From positions 51,668 to 115,667 of the forward strand of contig UCIT01000039.1 of assembly GCA_900472625.1 (NCBI GenBank): a stretch of DNA of 64,000 nt, in the 5' to 3' direction. The notes below the pieces were generated by a model, which was not told the origin of the DNA, searched no databases, and saw nothing but the letters and a program-made list of their open reading frames with translations. Shown here one piece after another: positions 1 to 8,731 of this stretch (position 1 is its first letter; each line of letters starts with the position of its first letter). Origin of the DNA: Hyphomicrobiales bacterium (lineage in GTDB: Bacteria > Pseudomonadota > Alphaproteobacteria > Rhizobiales > Rhizobiaceae). The translations under genes and the position numbers were made by a program.

Positions 1-595
1 GGCAGAGCGGGAGTGCAACGAACCAGTAGATTTGGAGATGGCTGGCGCCATCCAATCGCGCGGCTTCAATCATGTCTTTCGGTATCGCCCGCATGAACTG
101 GACCAGCATGAAAAGTCCGAACGCTGACGCTATTCCCGGCACGACAAGTCCTTGCATCGTGTTGATCCACCCGAGACGCGATGTGATGAGATAAGTCGGA
201 ATAATCGTCACCGCCGTCGGAACCATCAGTGCAAGCAGCACAACGCCGAACAGAAGACGCCTGCCAGGGAAATCGAACAGTGAAAACTCAAAGGCAGCGA
301 GGGAAGCGACGGTCAGTACGCCGGCGATGGTGAGCACAGAATAGGCTATCGAGATGCCGTAAGCACGCAGGTATCCTGTTTCTGCGAAAATTGCCTGTAT
401 CTTGGAAAGTCCCGCTGACAATGAGGTAGGCCATAGCCTGGGATTAAGCGACACCGGCTCACCCGGATGAGCAAACACGACGTTGATCATCCACCAGATC
501 GGGAAGACTGCGATCAATGCAATCAAGATGGCGACCGTATACTTGAGGATGAGCCAGGCTAGATCCGAGGAACCCGTTCTTTTGATAGTTGTCAC
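1..595 (-). CDS. Sugar ABC transporter permease, MalG type (3' part beyond window)
   Basis: Inner-membrane permease of a CUT1-family carbohydrate ABC importer. The visible 198 codons hold a cytoplasmic N-terminus (MTTIKRTGSS), a first membrane segment, a periplasmic loop and further membrane helices. The EAA loop typical of these permeases (EAARLDGASHLQIYW), which docks on the ATPase, lies at the window edge, so the last helices and the stop codon are outside. The start is a GTG whose bases overlap the TGA stop of the upstream permease gene, a classic translational-coupling arrangement. It forms an operon with the MalF-type permease and the substrate-binding protein that follow on the same strand. 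The sugar cannot be read from the sequence. Confidence 0.9.
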   Translation of the reverse strand, partial: MTTIKRTGSSDLAWLILKYTVAILIALIAVFPIWWMINVVFAHPGEPVSLNPRLWPTSLSAGLSKIQAIFAETGYLRAYGISIAYSVLTIAGVLTVASLAAFEFSLFDFPGRRLLFGVVLLALMVPTAVTIIPTYLITSRLGWINTMQGLVVPGIASAFGLFMLVQFMRAIPKDMIEAARLDGASHLQIYWFVALPLC

Positions 596-1479
596 TTGCG
601 CTCCCTCCAGGAACGTACTGCAAACATCAATGCAGTGATGCAGACGATCGCCAGGGTCAGAATGAAACCATATGCCGCGGCTTCGCCAAACTTGACCCCG
701 CCGAAGGCTCTACCCATCATGTCCATGACTGGGAAAAGAAGCGCATTGCGCCGTCCGCCGTAGCTTGCGAACGACGAGCCAGTCAGCAGCCATGGCTTGT
801 CGAAAACCTGCATCGCCGAGATGAAACCGTAGGTGAATACAAAGAACAGCACGGGACCAAGCATCGGGATGGTGATGAAGACTGTTTGTTGCCACTTGGA
901 CGCGCCGTCTAGCCGCGCTGCCTCGTAGAGCTCGTTCGGAATATTTTTCAACCCGGCAAGGATGATCACCATGTTGAATCCGGCCGAGACCCACACATCA
1001 ACCGCGATGAGCGCGTAGAGCATCGTCCCGGTGTCGTTCAGAAAGTTTACCGACTCCACCCCGAAGAAGCCGAGAACGGTGTTCAGAAGTCCGAAGTTAG
1101 GAGCATAGATCCATCTCCAGATCGTCGCCGACAAGAACGCAGGCAAGACGACTGGCATGAAGAAGGCGTTGCGAAAAAAGTTCGACCAACGCCCGGTAAA
1201 ACTGTCGACCAGAAGGGCCAGGCACAGAGCGACGATGATACCTAGCGGAACAGTAATTGCAATGTAGGTTGCAAGGTTGATCATCGCGCGACTGAAGTCG
1301 CGGGAATGAATGATTTTCTCGTAGTTGCCGAGGCCAACGAAGACGGGCGTCTGGACGCCATTCCAATCGTGGAAGCTGTAGAAAAGACCGCTGGCGATCG
1401 GGTAGAGAAAGAACGCTGCGAACAAGATCATGAACGGAGCGATCATCAGGTAGTGCGGAAGGTGGCGTCGAAAGGACAT
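592..1479 (-). CDS. Sugar ABC transporter permease, MalF type
   Basis: Second inner-membrane permease of the CUT1 importer, 295 residues from the chosen start. It shows a hydrophobic first helix (LMIAPFMILFAAFFLYPIASG), about six membrane segments and the EAA motif (YEAARLDGASKWQQTVF) near residue 200. The ATG at 1479 is preferred over an in-frame start at 1515 because a GGAG ribosome-binding site stands five bases before it. Gene order is binding protein, MalF type, MalG type. The ATPase is not visible and may lie beyond the left edge or be shared. Confidence 0.92.
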   Translation of the reverse strand: MSFRRHLPHYLMIAPFMILFAAFFLYPIASGLFYSFHDWNGVQTPVFVGLGNYEKIIHSRDFSRAMINLATYIAITVPLGIIVALCLALLVDSFTGRWSNFFRNAFFMPVVLPAFLSATIWRWIYAPNFGLLNTVLGFFGVESVNFLNDTGTMLYALIAVDVWVSAGFNMVIILAGLKNIPNELYEAARLDGASKWQQTVFITIPMLGPVLFFVFTYGFISAMQVFDKPWLLTGSSFASYGGRRNALLFPVMDMMGRAFGGVKFGEAAAYGFILTLAIVCITALMFAVRSWRERK

Positions 1480-1539
1480 ACTGGCTCCGGAGTACTGTGG
1501 CCACATGACGGCCACAGCTCGTATCGGTTCGATACTGGA

Positions 1540-2808
1540 TTATTCTGCGAGGCAATCGTTCAGGTCGGCGATCATCTTTTCCGCGCCCTCTTTCGGAGCG
1601 TACTCCCCGTCAGCGGCGGCCGACGCGTGATCTATAACCGTGGAGTTGTAGCAGCTCGGAACTGTGCCCTGGAAGTAAGGGGCAGCTACGTCGGTTGCAC
1701 CGTGCGCAGCCTTAACGGAGGCCTCGATCAAAGGAAGCTTAGCGACCTCAGGGTCGGACATTGCAGCAGCGTTCGCATTATAGCGCGAAAGCAGCTTTGC
1801 CCAGCGGATCATCTGCTCCTTGGCGGTAATGAACGTCGCGAATTCGAACGCCGTGTCGACATTCTTCCCGGGGGCTACACTGACGATTTCGTAGCTGCGA
1901 ATCCCGCCCGTTTTACCTTTGGTGTCGCCCGGAATAAGGACGAAGTCATATTTCAAACCGCTCGCCTTGGCGGCTTCGGCATACGTGGGATTTACCCATG
2001 GTCCGACGGTGTGGAATGCAAGTTGGTTCGAAATGAACAGATCCTTAGTCGCCTGGTCGTTGCGGCTGGTGCCGCTGGAGAGCGGCTTCATGTCGACGAA
2101 TTTCTGCAGAACCTTGGTCATTATCTCCGGCTGGATCAGAGTTGCCTTGTCCTTCCAATTGAAGCCCCAGCTGCTGTTATCGCCCGAGGTAGCGTAGATC
2201 TCGGCGATCGAATTGAAGACAAGAGTTTCATCTGGGATCGCAAACATGCCCGCTGCCTTGACCTTCTTCATCTGGTCAAACCATTCGTCCCAGGTGGCAG
2301 GTGGTGTCTTCGTATCGACCCCGGCCTTCTCCAGCACAGTCAGGTTTCGGAACAGTAGTGACCCAAAACCGGTGTAAGGCAGGCAATACAATTCTTTTTC
2401 GGTGGGCATGCAGCCCTTAAGTGCATCAACATCAAACTGTTTCCTGTAGTCTTCTGGCAAGGCCATGAACTTGTCGTACATATTCGCCATCGCGCCGACC
2501 TTGGCGAGTTGTGCGCCAAACGCCTGTCCGTTCATGAACACGTCTGGCACCGTGCCGCTCGTCGCACCAGCGATCTGTCCGGCAGTCAGGTCGTCGTCGC
2601 CCTTTCCGGTAATGTTGATCTTCACGCCCGGATGGGTCTTCTCGAATTCTGAGATGAATTCCTTTTGCATGGCCAGCGCATCGCCCTGTGCGAAGTCGCT
2701 GTAAACCCAGTATTCCAGTGTGGTGTCGGCGGCCTTTGCGGCTGAGCAGGCGATTCCTAGAGCAAATACTGCGGCTGCTCCTGCGGCGAGAGCACGAAGT
2801 CTGGTCAT
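1540..2808 (-). CDS. Sugar ABC transporter substrate-binding protein (CUT1)
   Basis: Periplasmic binding protein of 422 residues that captures the sugar for the two permeases downstream. The N-terminus is a signal peptide (charged MTRLR, hydrophobic AAGAAAVFALGIA, cleavage probably after AKA). The mature part begins DTTLEYWVYSDFAQGD and has the size and layout of the extracellular solute-binding family 1. It is the first gene of the operon. A cysteine in the signal region (GIAC) does not form a canonical lipobox, so a soluble periplasmic protein is more likely than a lipoprotein. The ligand is unknown. Confidence 0.92.
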   Translation of the reverse strand: MTRLRALAAGAAAVFALGIACSAAKAADTTLEYWVYSDFAQGDALAMQKEFISEFEKTHPGVKINITGKGDDDLTAGQIAGATSGTVPDVFMNGQAFGAQLAKVGAMANMYDKFMALPEDYRKQFDVDALKGCMPTEKELYCLPYTGFGSLLFRNLTVLEKAGVDTKTPPATWDEWFDQMKKVKAAGMFAIPDETLVFNSIAEIYATSGDNSSWGFNWKDKATLIQPEIMTKVLQKFVDMKPLSSGTSRNDQATKDLFISNQLAFHTVGPWVNPTYAEAAKASGLKYDFVLIPGDTKGKTGGIRSYEIVSVAPGKNVDTAFEFATFITAKEQMIRWAKLLSRYNANAAAMSDPEVAKLPLIEASVKAAHGATDVAAPYFQGTVPSCYNSTVIDHASAAADGEYAPKEGAEKMIADLNDCLAE

Positions 2809-3228
2809 AATGAGTATCCCCTTTTTTTAGTGATGTCGGCGAACGATCTCTCCCAATCGAACGTTAGGCAGCTTAACTAATAAAATGGCTCGGTCAAGAA
2901 CGATCTTCATTTGGGCTGAGCTGGAAATTAATCCTCATGGGTCGGAACGCGCACGATGAGGCTTCAAGGGCATGCCAGACAAAACAAGTCGCACGTTGAT
3001 CCTTACATTATCCAAGATCTGCTCGATCGTGCCGACGACCGAGAGCCGGGAGACGCGCAGCGCGCAACAAGTCAAGTGATACGCTTGTTGAAGGAAAGGC
3101 GGCCGACGGGCTACTTCGACAACTCTGGATCGCCATTAGTCATTGGAGTTGCTCTGACATCCCGTTAACAAGAAGGACTGTCCCGAAGCAATGATCCAGA
3201 AGCCATCCGCCGCGGAGAACTACCAAAC
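2809..3228. other. Intergenic region upstream of the sugar ABC operon
   Basis: This stretch must hold the promoter of the leftward ABC operon, since the binding-protein gene is its first gene. A short open frame at 2956-3168 on the plus strand gives a polar 70-residue product with no recognisable motif, and I do not call it a gene. No clear operator or terminator was found. Confidence 0.4.
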
Positions 3229-3531
3229 TTGATCTCAGTAAACTCGGGTTGTAGAGATGCCGCTCGACTAATCCATGGACTGAAGCCTTTGACGGAACGT
3301 TACCGATGGACACTCGACCGCACTGGTCAGCAGTCCCGCACTGGCCTTTCGACCGAGGACGAGCTGCTCGAGATCTTGATGAGGAAGCCCTGCCCCTGTG
3401 TCATGCCTGCCGGCGCGCTGCTGGCAACGATGCAGATTGACATAGAAGGCCGTGACCTTTCGATCTACGACTCCAAGCAGAACGCTCAGAACATGAGCAA
3501 GCGCGAACTGAAATTGGCGGCGTTGAGCTGA
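3229..3531 (+). CDS. Hypothetical protein, possibly a remnant
   Basis: An open frame of 100 residues starting at TTG. The second half (from TEDELLEILM to MSKRELKLAALS) looks protein-like, while the first half is less convincing. It matches no family I recognise. It is followed 28 bases later by a clearly frame-broken gene and then by a small intact gene on the same strand, so it may be the first member of a small decayed operon. The start codon and the reality of the gene are uncertain. Confidence 0.3.
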   Translation: MISVNSGCRDAARLIHGLKPLTERYRWTLDRTGQQSRTGLSTEDELLEILMRKPCPCVMPAGALLATMQIDIEGRDLSIYDSKQNAQNMSKRELKLAALS

Positions 3532-3559
3532 CCAAAGCGCGGAAAGCCGGGGAGAAAGA

Positions 3560-3858
3560 ATGAGTGAAATGACCGTAGAAGCTACAACAAAGTGGATCTA
3601 GGAATCGCTTCAGGCAGACAATGCCGATATCGATGAGGCATTGCCAGCCTGAAGGCGGCGCTGACGCTTGCCGGTCAAAAAGAGGCCGTTTTCGACCCCG
3701 CCAAACTCGTCCAGAGCAAATGGGGAGGGCCGCAAACGGATGAAGGCATATTTTCGCCAGCGCGGCGTATCTGTGAAGTTCTCGGACTGACCGTGATCCG
3801 TCTGGCGATGAAAAACCGATGTCAGTGTCTGCGCGACAAGAGCTGGATGCTTCGATGA
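3560..3858 (+). pseudogene. Decayed small gene: in-frame TAG plus frameshift
   Basis: Reading from the ATG at 3560 gives MSEMTVEATTKWI, then a TAG at 3599-3601, then a further protein-like stretch (ESLQADNADIDEALP). A frameshift near 3645 leads into SLKAALTLAGQKEAVFDP and KLVQSKWGGPQTDEG, running to about LAMKN. The pieces only make sense together if one stop and one indel are repaired. The product is unrecognised. The reading runs into the next intact gene, which starts at 3819, so the two were probably coupled. Confidence 0.45.
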
Positions 3859-4076
3859 GCCGATTTAACCAAACCGAGACTGCGGTAATCGCAAGGTTGC
3901 ACGCACTGAAAGCAAAGCCCGAGGTGACGATCACCCTACAAGATGTCAACGATCCTTTGGGTGGTCTTGGGTTTACCAAGGACGAAATTTCAGCAGTATT
4001 GGTGGCGTTCGAGCAAGACAAGATGATCGCCTTCGCTTCAGCAAACCGGATCCTTGTGCTGAAGAGCCTTTTTTAA
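3819..4076 (+). CDS. Hypothetical protein, 85 residues
   Basis: A small intact open frame. The product begins MSVSARQELDASMSRF and contains QDVNDPLGGLGFTKDEIS and VAFEQDKMIAF, which read like a compact helical domain. No family is recognised. It overlaps the end of the broken gene upstream in another frame. The stop is followed by a T-rich stretch, but no stem could be seen to make it a terminator. Confidence 0.5.
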   Translation: MSVSARQELDASMSRFNQTETAVIARLHALKAKPEVTITLQDVNDPLGGLGFTKDEISAVLVAFEQDKMIAFASANRILVLKSLF

Positions 4077-4379
4077 TTTTTCATTTCCGCGGTGAAGGAT
4101 CGTTTGAAACGCCCCTTCGAAAACCTAACGGGCAGCGAAACGAGTGAGCACACACTGGCGTTGGCAGCAGCCGGTCTTCCCCCAGCGCGAGGTCATTCGA
4201 TTGCTGAGGCTATCATGTCACCGTTCGAGATCGCTGCGCACCAACGATCTACGCCGAATGTGTTTTCCGACACATTCGAACGCTATTGGTCATCCGATCG
4301 AACCAATCGCGCATCCAAGCGTTGAGCGATATCATCACCTGCGACGTTTAACACAAGTCGCTTCCGTCAGGAATATTCG
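4077..4379. other. Intergenic region upstream of kup
   Basis: About 300 bases without a convincing gene. Two overlapping open frames in different phases (4092-4325 and 4144-4383) mask each other and show no family features. The kup promoter should lie here, but I could not pick -35/-10 boxes with confidence. Confidence 0.4.
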
Positions 4380-6281
4380 GTGACCTATCCCCTACTTCGC
4401 TCCAACGATCCTGAACTCGCAACTGAATCACGCAGTGGTCTCCCTTCGTTGGTGATGGCAGCACTTGGTGTGGTCTATGGTGATATCGGCACCAGCCCGC
4501 TCTATGCGTTTCGCGAAGCGCTACATGCGACAGCGGGATCGGGAACACACCGCGACAACGTGCTCGGGATTCTTTCCCTCATCGTGTGGGCACTGACCAT
4601 CGTCGTCACCGTGAAATACGTGACTTTCGTTCTAAAGGCGGACAACCGCGGTGAAGGCGGAACACTCTCGCTGATGACGCTTGCCCGACAGAGCTTCGAC
4701 GAAAAGCCAGCATGGATCCTCGTCCTCGGTGTTGCGGGCGCTTCTCTGTTTCTTGGCGACGCCATCATAACTCCGGCAATCTCGGTCTTGTCCGCCGTCG
4801 AAGGGATTCAGGTGGTCGCCCCTGGCTTGTCAGCCTGGATCGTTCCGATCACCGTCACGATCATTGCCGTACTTTTCTTCGTTCAGCGCTTCGGCACAGG
4901 CGGTGTCGCGACGGTTTTCGGCCCTGTCATGGCGGTCTGGTTTCTGGTTCTCGGCGTCAGCGGCGCCATCCACATCCTCGATGACCTCGAGATATTCCAC
5001 GCGATCAACCCGCTCTACGGTGTCCTTTACGCCTCCAACAACGTTGGGCACGCCATCGCGGTTCTCGGCGCGGTGTTCCTCGCGGTCACAGGAGCTGAGG
5101 CGCTCTATGTTGACCTGGGCCACTTCGGCAGACGGCCGATTGTGATAGCCTGGTTTTCGCTCGTCTTCCCTTGCCTCCTTCTCAACTACTTCGGACAAGG
5201 CGCCTTTGTCCTGGCAAACCCCGAACTGACCGACCACCCTTTCTTCGGCATGCACCCCGAATGGGCGCGCGTGCCGATCGTATGCCTAGCAACAGCAGCG
5301 ACGGTGATCGCGAGCCAGGCGGTCATCTCCGGAGCGTATTCCCTAGTGAGGCAGGCAATGCATCTCAACCTGCTGCCGCGTCTGCAGATCCTGCACACCT
5401 CCGAGACGCACTCCGGCCAGATCTTCATGCCGCAAGTGAACGCGTTCCTGTTCGTCTTCGTCGTCGCGCTCGTCCTTTATTTCCGCAGTTCGAGCGGTCT
5501 TTCGGCCGCATACGGCATCGCGGTTACGGGCGAGATGCTGATCACCAGCGTGCTGCTGTTCGTCGTCATGAAACACATCTGGAAATGGACAACGCTGAGT
5601 ACGACGGCAGTTATCGTTCCCCTCTTCGTGATCGATGCCGGGTTCTTCATCGCAAACGTTGCCAAGTTTCCCGAAGGTGGCTGGGTTCCGGTCACCGTTG
5701 CGTGCACGATGGGTCTCATCATGCAGACTTGGATGGCTGGTCGACGCCTGCTCGCGGCGCGAACCCGCGCCGATGAGGTCCCGCTAGAGGGCATCATACA
5801 GCGGCTGACCAGAAAGCCACCCCCGACTGTGCCCGGAACGGCAATCTTTTTGACGAGCGACGTCGAAGGCGCACCGACCGCGCTGCTGCACAGCCTCAAG
5901 CACTATAAGGTTCTTCATGAGCATAACGTCATCCTGAGCGTGGTCACCGCGACAGAGCCGTTCGTGCCTGATGACGAGAAGATCTTCCTCGAAAGCTTCA
6001 GCCCGCTGTTCAGCCGACTGGTGATCAACTTCGGCTATATGGAGACGCCGAACATCCCACGCGCTTTGGTGCTTGTGCGCGGCTTGGGCTTGAGGTTCGA
6101 TATCATGTCGACGTCGTTCTTTCTGTCGCGCCGGACAATCCTTCCGTCCAAGAAAGGCGGAATGCCGTTCTGGCAGGACCGACTGTTCATCGTGCTCGCC
6201 CAGAACGCAGGCAATGCGACCGATTATTTCGGCCTGCCGAGCGGGCGCGTGGTGGAACTCGGCCTGCAGACGGTGATCTGA
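4380..6281 (+). CDS. kup: Low-affinity potassium transporter Kup
   Basis: Proton-coupled potassium uptake protein of the KUP/HAK/KT family in the inner membrane, 633 residues, the normal length. The family signature GVVYGDIGTSPLYAFREAL stands at about residues 30-48, followed by about twelve membrane segments and a soluble C-terminal domain of roughly 180 residues. The start is a GTG with AGGA a few bases upstream; no better start is available in frame. The gene is transcribed alone, with the HD-domain gene 98 bases downstream on the same strand. Rhizobia often carry more than one kup copy, and a plasmid copy is not unusual. Confidence 0.95.
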   Translation: MTYPLLRSNDPELATESRSGLPSLVMAALGVVYGDIGTSPLYAFREALHATAGSGTHRDNVLGILSLIVWALTIVVTVKYVTFVLKADNRGEGGTLSLMTLARQSFDEKPAWILVLGVAGASLFLGDAIITPAISVLSAVEGIQVVAPGLSAWIVPITVTIIAVLFFVQRFGTGGVATVFGPVMAVWFLVLGVSGAIHILDDLEIFHAINPLYGVLYASNNVGHAIAVLGAVFLAVTGAEALYVDLGHFGRRPIVIAWFSLVFPCLLLNYFGQGAFVLANPELTDHPFFGMHPEWARVPIVCLATAATVIASQAVISGAYSLVRQAMHLNLLPRLQILHTSETHSGQIFMPQVNAFLFVFVVALVLYFRSSSGLSAAYGIAVTGEMLITSVLLFVVMKHIWKWTTLSTTAVIVPLFVIDAGFFIANVAKFPEGGWVPVTVACTMGLIMQTWMAGRRLLAARTRADEVPLEGIIQRLTRKPPPTVPGTAIFLTSDVEGAPTALLHSLKHYKVLHEHNVILSVVTATEPFVPDDEKIFLESFSPLFSRLVINFGYMETPNIPRALVLVRGLGLRFDIMSTSFFLSRRTILPSKKGGMPFWQDRLFIVLAQNAGNATDYFGLPSGRVVELGLQTVI

Positions 6282-6379
6282 TCGAGTAGCCGTGGGTCGG
6301 CGCGTGGCTGGTTTCTGCCCGAATTTCCTTGTGGAACCGCGAAGGGAGACGCTACGTTTCGCAGCGGAGGAGATAGTCG

Positions 6380-6847
6380 ATGGCAAAGCATGGCGAGACA
6401 TCAACTGACGCGTCGGACGTCGACATGGCCCGAAAGGTCGCGTCTGAAGCGCATGACGGGCAGACGGACAAAACAGGTCAGCCTTACGTGAGCCATTGTG
6501 AGCGAGTGGCCGATCGCGTCCAAGGGGCGAAGGAAAAGACGGTTGCCCTTCTCCATGACGTTGTCGAAAAATGCGATGGCTGGCATTTCGATCGGCTCCG
6601 ACAACTGGGATTCAGCGACGATGTCGTTGATGCAATAGACGCCCTCACCCACCGCCATGGTGAAACTGACGATCAATTCGTGATCCGGGCTGTCGCTAAC
6701 AAGCTCGCCTGCCCTGTGAAGATCGCCGATCTCCATGACAACCTACAGCAAGCCAACATCGTTGGATCAGATCCCGTGAAATACAAACGAGGCCTGGAGC
6801 TTGCTACGATGGTTCAGGCGGATCCCAACCTGACGGGTCTCACCTAA
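6380..6847 (+). CDS. HD-domain protein, RelA/SpoT hydrolase-like (small alarmone hydrolase type)
   Basis: A 155-residue protein made almost entirely of one HD metal-dependent phosphohydrolase domain. The motifs run in the RelA/SpoT-hydrolase order: a histidine in GQPYVSHCERVA near residue 40, the HD pair in VALLHDVVEK near residue 57, and the late aspartate in VKIADLHDNL near residue 122. No synthetase, TGS or ACT domain is present. By family this could hydrolyse (p)ppGpp, as single-domain small alarmone hydrolases do, but other nucleotides are possible. It lies 98 bases after kup, so co-transcription is possible. Confidence 0.75.
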   Translation: MAKHGETSTDASDVDMARKVASEAHDGQTDKTGQPYVSHCERVADRVQGAKEKTVALLHDVVEKCDGWHFDRLRQLGFSDDVVDAIDALTHRHGETDDQFVIRAVANKLACPVKIADLHDNLQQANIVGSDPVKYKRGLELATMVQADPNLTGLT

Positions 6848-7008
6848 GTTGGGTTTAACATCGCGACCAAATCTCCGTGGAAATTCCAACAATGGCTTCT
6901 TAAAGCGCACTCAATGATTGAGGCGACTGACAGCAGACGCCAAAATACGAGCGATAGTCATATTCCGTTTTTCTGATATTGTTGACGTATAGCGTAGGGA
7001 GTAGCGTT

Positions 7009-7230
7009 ATGAAGAGTTTGGTTGCAGACAAATTCTATTGGGCGCGATCGAGCAAGCATCCCGACGGCCGGACAACGATTGTGCAGGTTTCTACAATCTT
7101 CGGCGAAGCCCCTGACTTCTGGACGTTGGCCGTCGTGGGATCGGATCAGCACCACATGCTCTCAGACTTCGAAATCATCGCGGTCGTCGAGCCACTCGAA
7201 GGCTATCCACTCCGGCACGCTGCGGAGTAA
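7009..7230 (+). CDS. Hypothetical protein, about 73 residues
   Basis: A small protein starting MKSLVADKFYWARSSKHPDG and ending EPLEGYPLRHAAE. The ATG at 7009 is chosen because GGGAG stands eight bases before it; an upstream in-frame start at 6979 has no ribosome-binding site. Codon use and composition look genuine. No family is recognised. Confidence 0.55.
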   Translation: MKSLVADKFYWARSSKHPDGRTTIVQVSTIFGEAPDFWTLAVVGSDQHHMLSDFEIIAVVEPLEGYPLRHAAE

Positions 7231-7440
7231 TTCTCCCGCAGCAGGTCATCGCGAACATATCTTCCAATCGCAAGGTTCCCATCTTGACCGGGAAAATCTT
7301 CCGTGGGGATCGACTCTCGATGGGGCCGGAGCAGCTTAGTGGCGGCTATAGAGAGGTTGAAACGCCTCTTCAGGTCGCTCAGGGAAAAGAATTCGTCTGG
7401 CTTCCCTGATGGCCTCGGCCTCACGGCGCTGCTTTGCGAG

Positions 7441-7641
7441 CGTTATTCTCATAACCTCGACAAATGGCGCCCTGTCCCTCTCGGCTACACGCGCCACACC
7501 ATCATAAGCAAAAAACTCGCAAAAGTTGGTTCTCTCGACGTGCGTCTGTCGGCAGAGGACCTGGCGGAGATCGACGACGCCAATATCCGGATCCATGGCG
7601 CACGGTACCCCGAGGAGCATATGAAGCGCGTTGGGCTCTGA
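7441..7641 (+). pseudogene. C-terminal fragment of an aldo/keto reductase
   Basis: The last 45 codons read SLDVRLSAEDLAEIDDA and GARYPEEHMKRVGL before the stop, which is the typical C-terminal end of AKR11/YdbC-like aldo/keto reductases. The catalytic barrel (D, Y, K, H tetrad) is absent. The sequence upstream is open in frame but unrelated, so this is a truncated remnant. It meets a LysR C-terminal remnant on the opposite strand end to end. It is not a copy of the intact aldo/keto reductase at 19.2 kb, whose C-terminus differs. Confidence 0.6.
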
Positions 7642-7765
7642 CGAGCACCTTTGATCTCGCCCGATAGCGAAGGGCGTCGACCAAAAGGCTGAATGCAGGC
7701 GTCTGCTGGCGCCTGCTAGGGTAGTAAAGATAATATCCCGGATAGTAGGGCGTCCAGTCTCCACA
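7640..7765 (-). pseudogene. C-terminal fragment of a LysR-type regulator
   Basis: In one minus-strand frame the DNA reads GDWTPYYPGYYLYYPSRRQ followed by PAFSLLVDALRYRARSK. This matches the conserved end of the effector domain of many LysR regulators (DW..P.PGY.LYYPSRRQ...AL..LIDALR). The DNA-binding and most of the effector domain are missing. Regulators of this kind commonly sit next to aldo/keto reductase genes, and both remnants here end at the same spot, so they probably come from one eroded locus. Confidence 0.5.
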
Positions 7766-7830
7766 GATGTTCGGTGTTGTCTTTGCGGTACACGGTTTCG
7801 AGCAGGTTGATCAATTCGAACATGACAGTC

Positions 7831-8544
7831 TCACTTCCTACCTGGAGGCTTTGGCCTGTGACCAGGTGACGGCTTCGAAGCGTCAGAAGGCACGTCGTCG
7901 CCTCGACGAGTTGCCAGCTTCTGCACCTTTCGGAATCCGCTGTCGTATTGCACGAGACCATAAGCCTCGCATACCTTGGCCGAAAACAGGGCGTGTAGCT
8001 CTCGGCTGTCGTCGATGTCGAAGGATAGAATCTCTCCAGAGCTGATTACGAATGCTTCGTGAGGTTCGAGGCCGCTGTTGTCGATCAAAACCACCTCATC
8101 TGCAACCATCAAAGCCGCCGTCAGGTTCTCAAACGAGCCTTTGTGTCGCCTGCGGATGTTATCCTCAGGGATGTCGTGGCCACCCTTCAAGACGCGTTGA
8201 CGGACGCGCTCAATATTTCTCTCGACGGAATCCAAGGCGACATAATAGAGGCCGACCTTGAACCCGGCCGCCTTGGCCTCTCGCATCAATCGGATCGATT
8301 GATTACTAGCGAGCGTGGTCTCGAAGACGAATGATTGCCGGGTTTCGATCATTTCATCGAGTTAGCGGAGGGCCGCCCGGCCAGCTTGGATGTCAGTCGA
8401 TTTGCCGTCGTCCACCGTCGCAGGCATCGCCTTGGCGATTTCGTCTGCGTTGATCCAGACGCCTTCGAGATTGAGCTTCACGAACGCGGATGACTTGCCA
8501 GAGCCGTTTGGTCCGGCAAGGAGGATGCAAGACAATTCCGGCAT
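7831..8544 (-). pseudogene. Zeta-toxin family kinase, interrupted by an in-frame TAA
   Basis: The first 60 codons encode MPELSCILLAGPNGSGKSSA, with a Walker A motif, up to AGRAALR. A TAA at 8362-8364 follows. The same frame then continues as LDEMIETRQSFVFETTLAS and about 170 further residues typical of zeta-type kinases, which phosphorylate UDP-N-acetylglucosamine in characterised members. Both parts are in one phase, so a single base change would restore a 237-residue protein of normal family length. A short gene on the same strand ends ten bases upstream and may be its antitoxin. The second half could only be made by internal initiation at 8352, without the P-loop, so the toxin is most likely inactive. 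Confidence 0.8.
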
Positions 8545-8554
8545 GCAGCGATCG

Positions 8555-8731
8555 CTATCTTGCCGTCACAGGAGAGCGGTCACCCCTGCGCTCTTGCTTC
8601 GTGCTATCCTTGGCTTCGTTCTGTCGATCCTTTGCGGAAATCGTCAGGCCCATGCGTCGGCTCTCGGCAAGAGCTTCTCGGCCGATCTGCTTTAGGGCTT
8701 CCTTGTTCTCGCGGTACTTCTGCAAGAGCAT
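8555..8731 (-). CDS. Small protein upstream of zeta toxin, candidate antitoxin
   Basis: A 58-residue, highly charged product beginning MLLQKYRENKEALKQIGRE and continuing as an apparent helix (LAESRRMGL). A ribosome-binding site (GGAGAT) precedes the ATG. The stop is ten bases before the zeta-toxin ATG, so the two would be translated from one message, the order expected of antitoxin then toxin. I do not recognise it as epsilon antitoxin; the antitoxin role is inferred from position only. Confidence 0.5.
   Translation of the reverse strand: MLLQKYRENKEALKQIGREALAESRRMGLTISAKDRQNEAKDSTKQERRGDRSPVTAR

Noticed and set aside
1306..2358. Long plus-strand open frame of 350 codons
   Set aside because: It is antisense to the binding-protein and permease genes, which have clear family features.
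8362..8364. Stop-codon readthrough or recoding in the zeta-toxin gene
   Set aside because: Other broken genes in the window use TAG, TAA and TGA and also have frameshifts, so simple decay is the better explanation.
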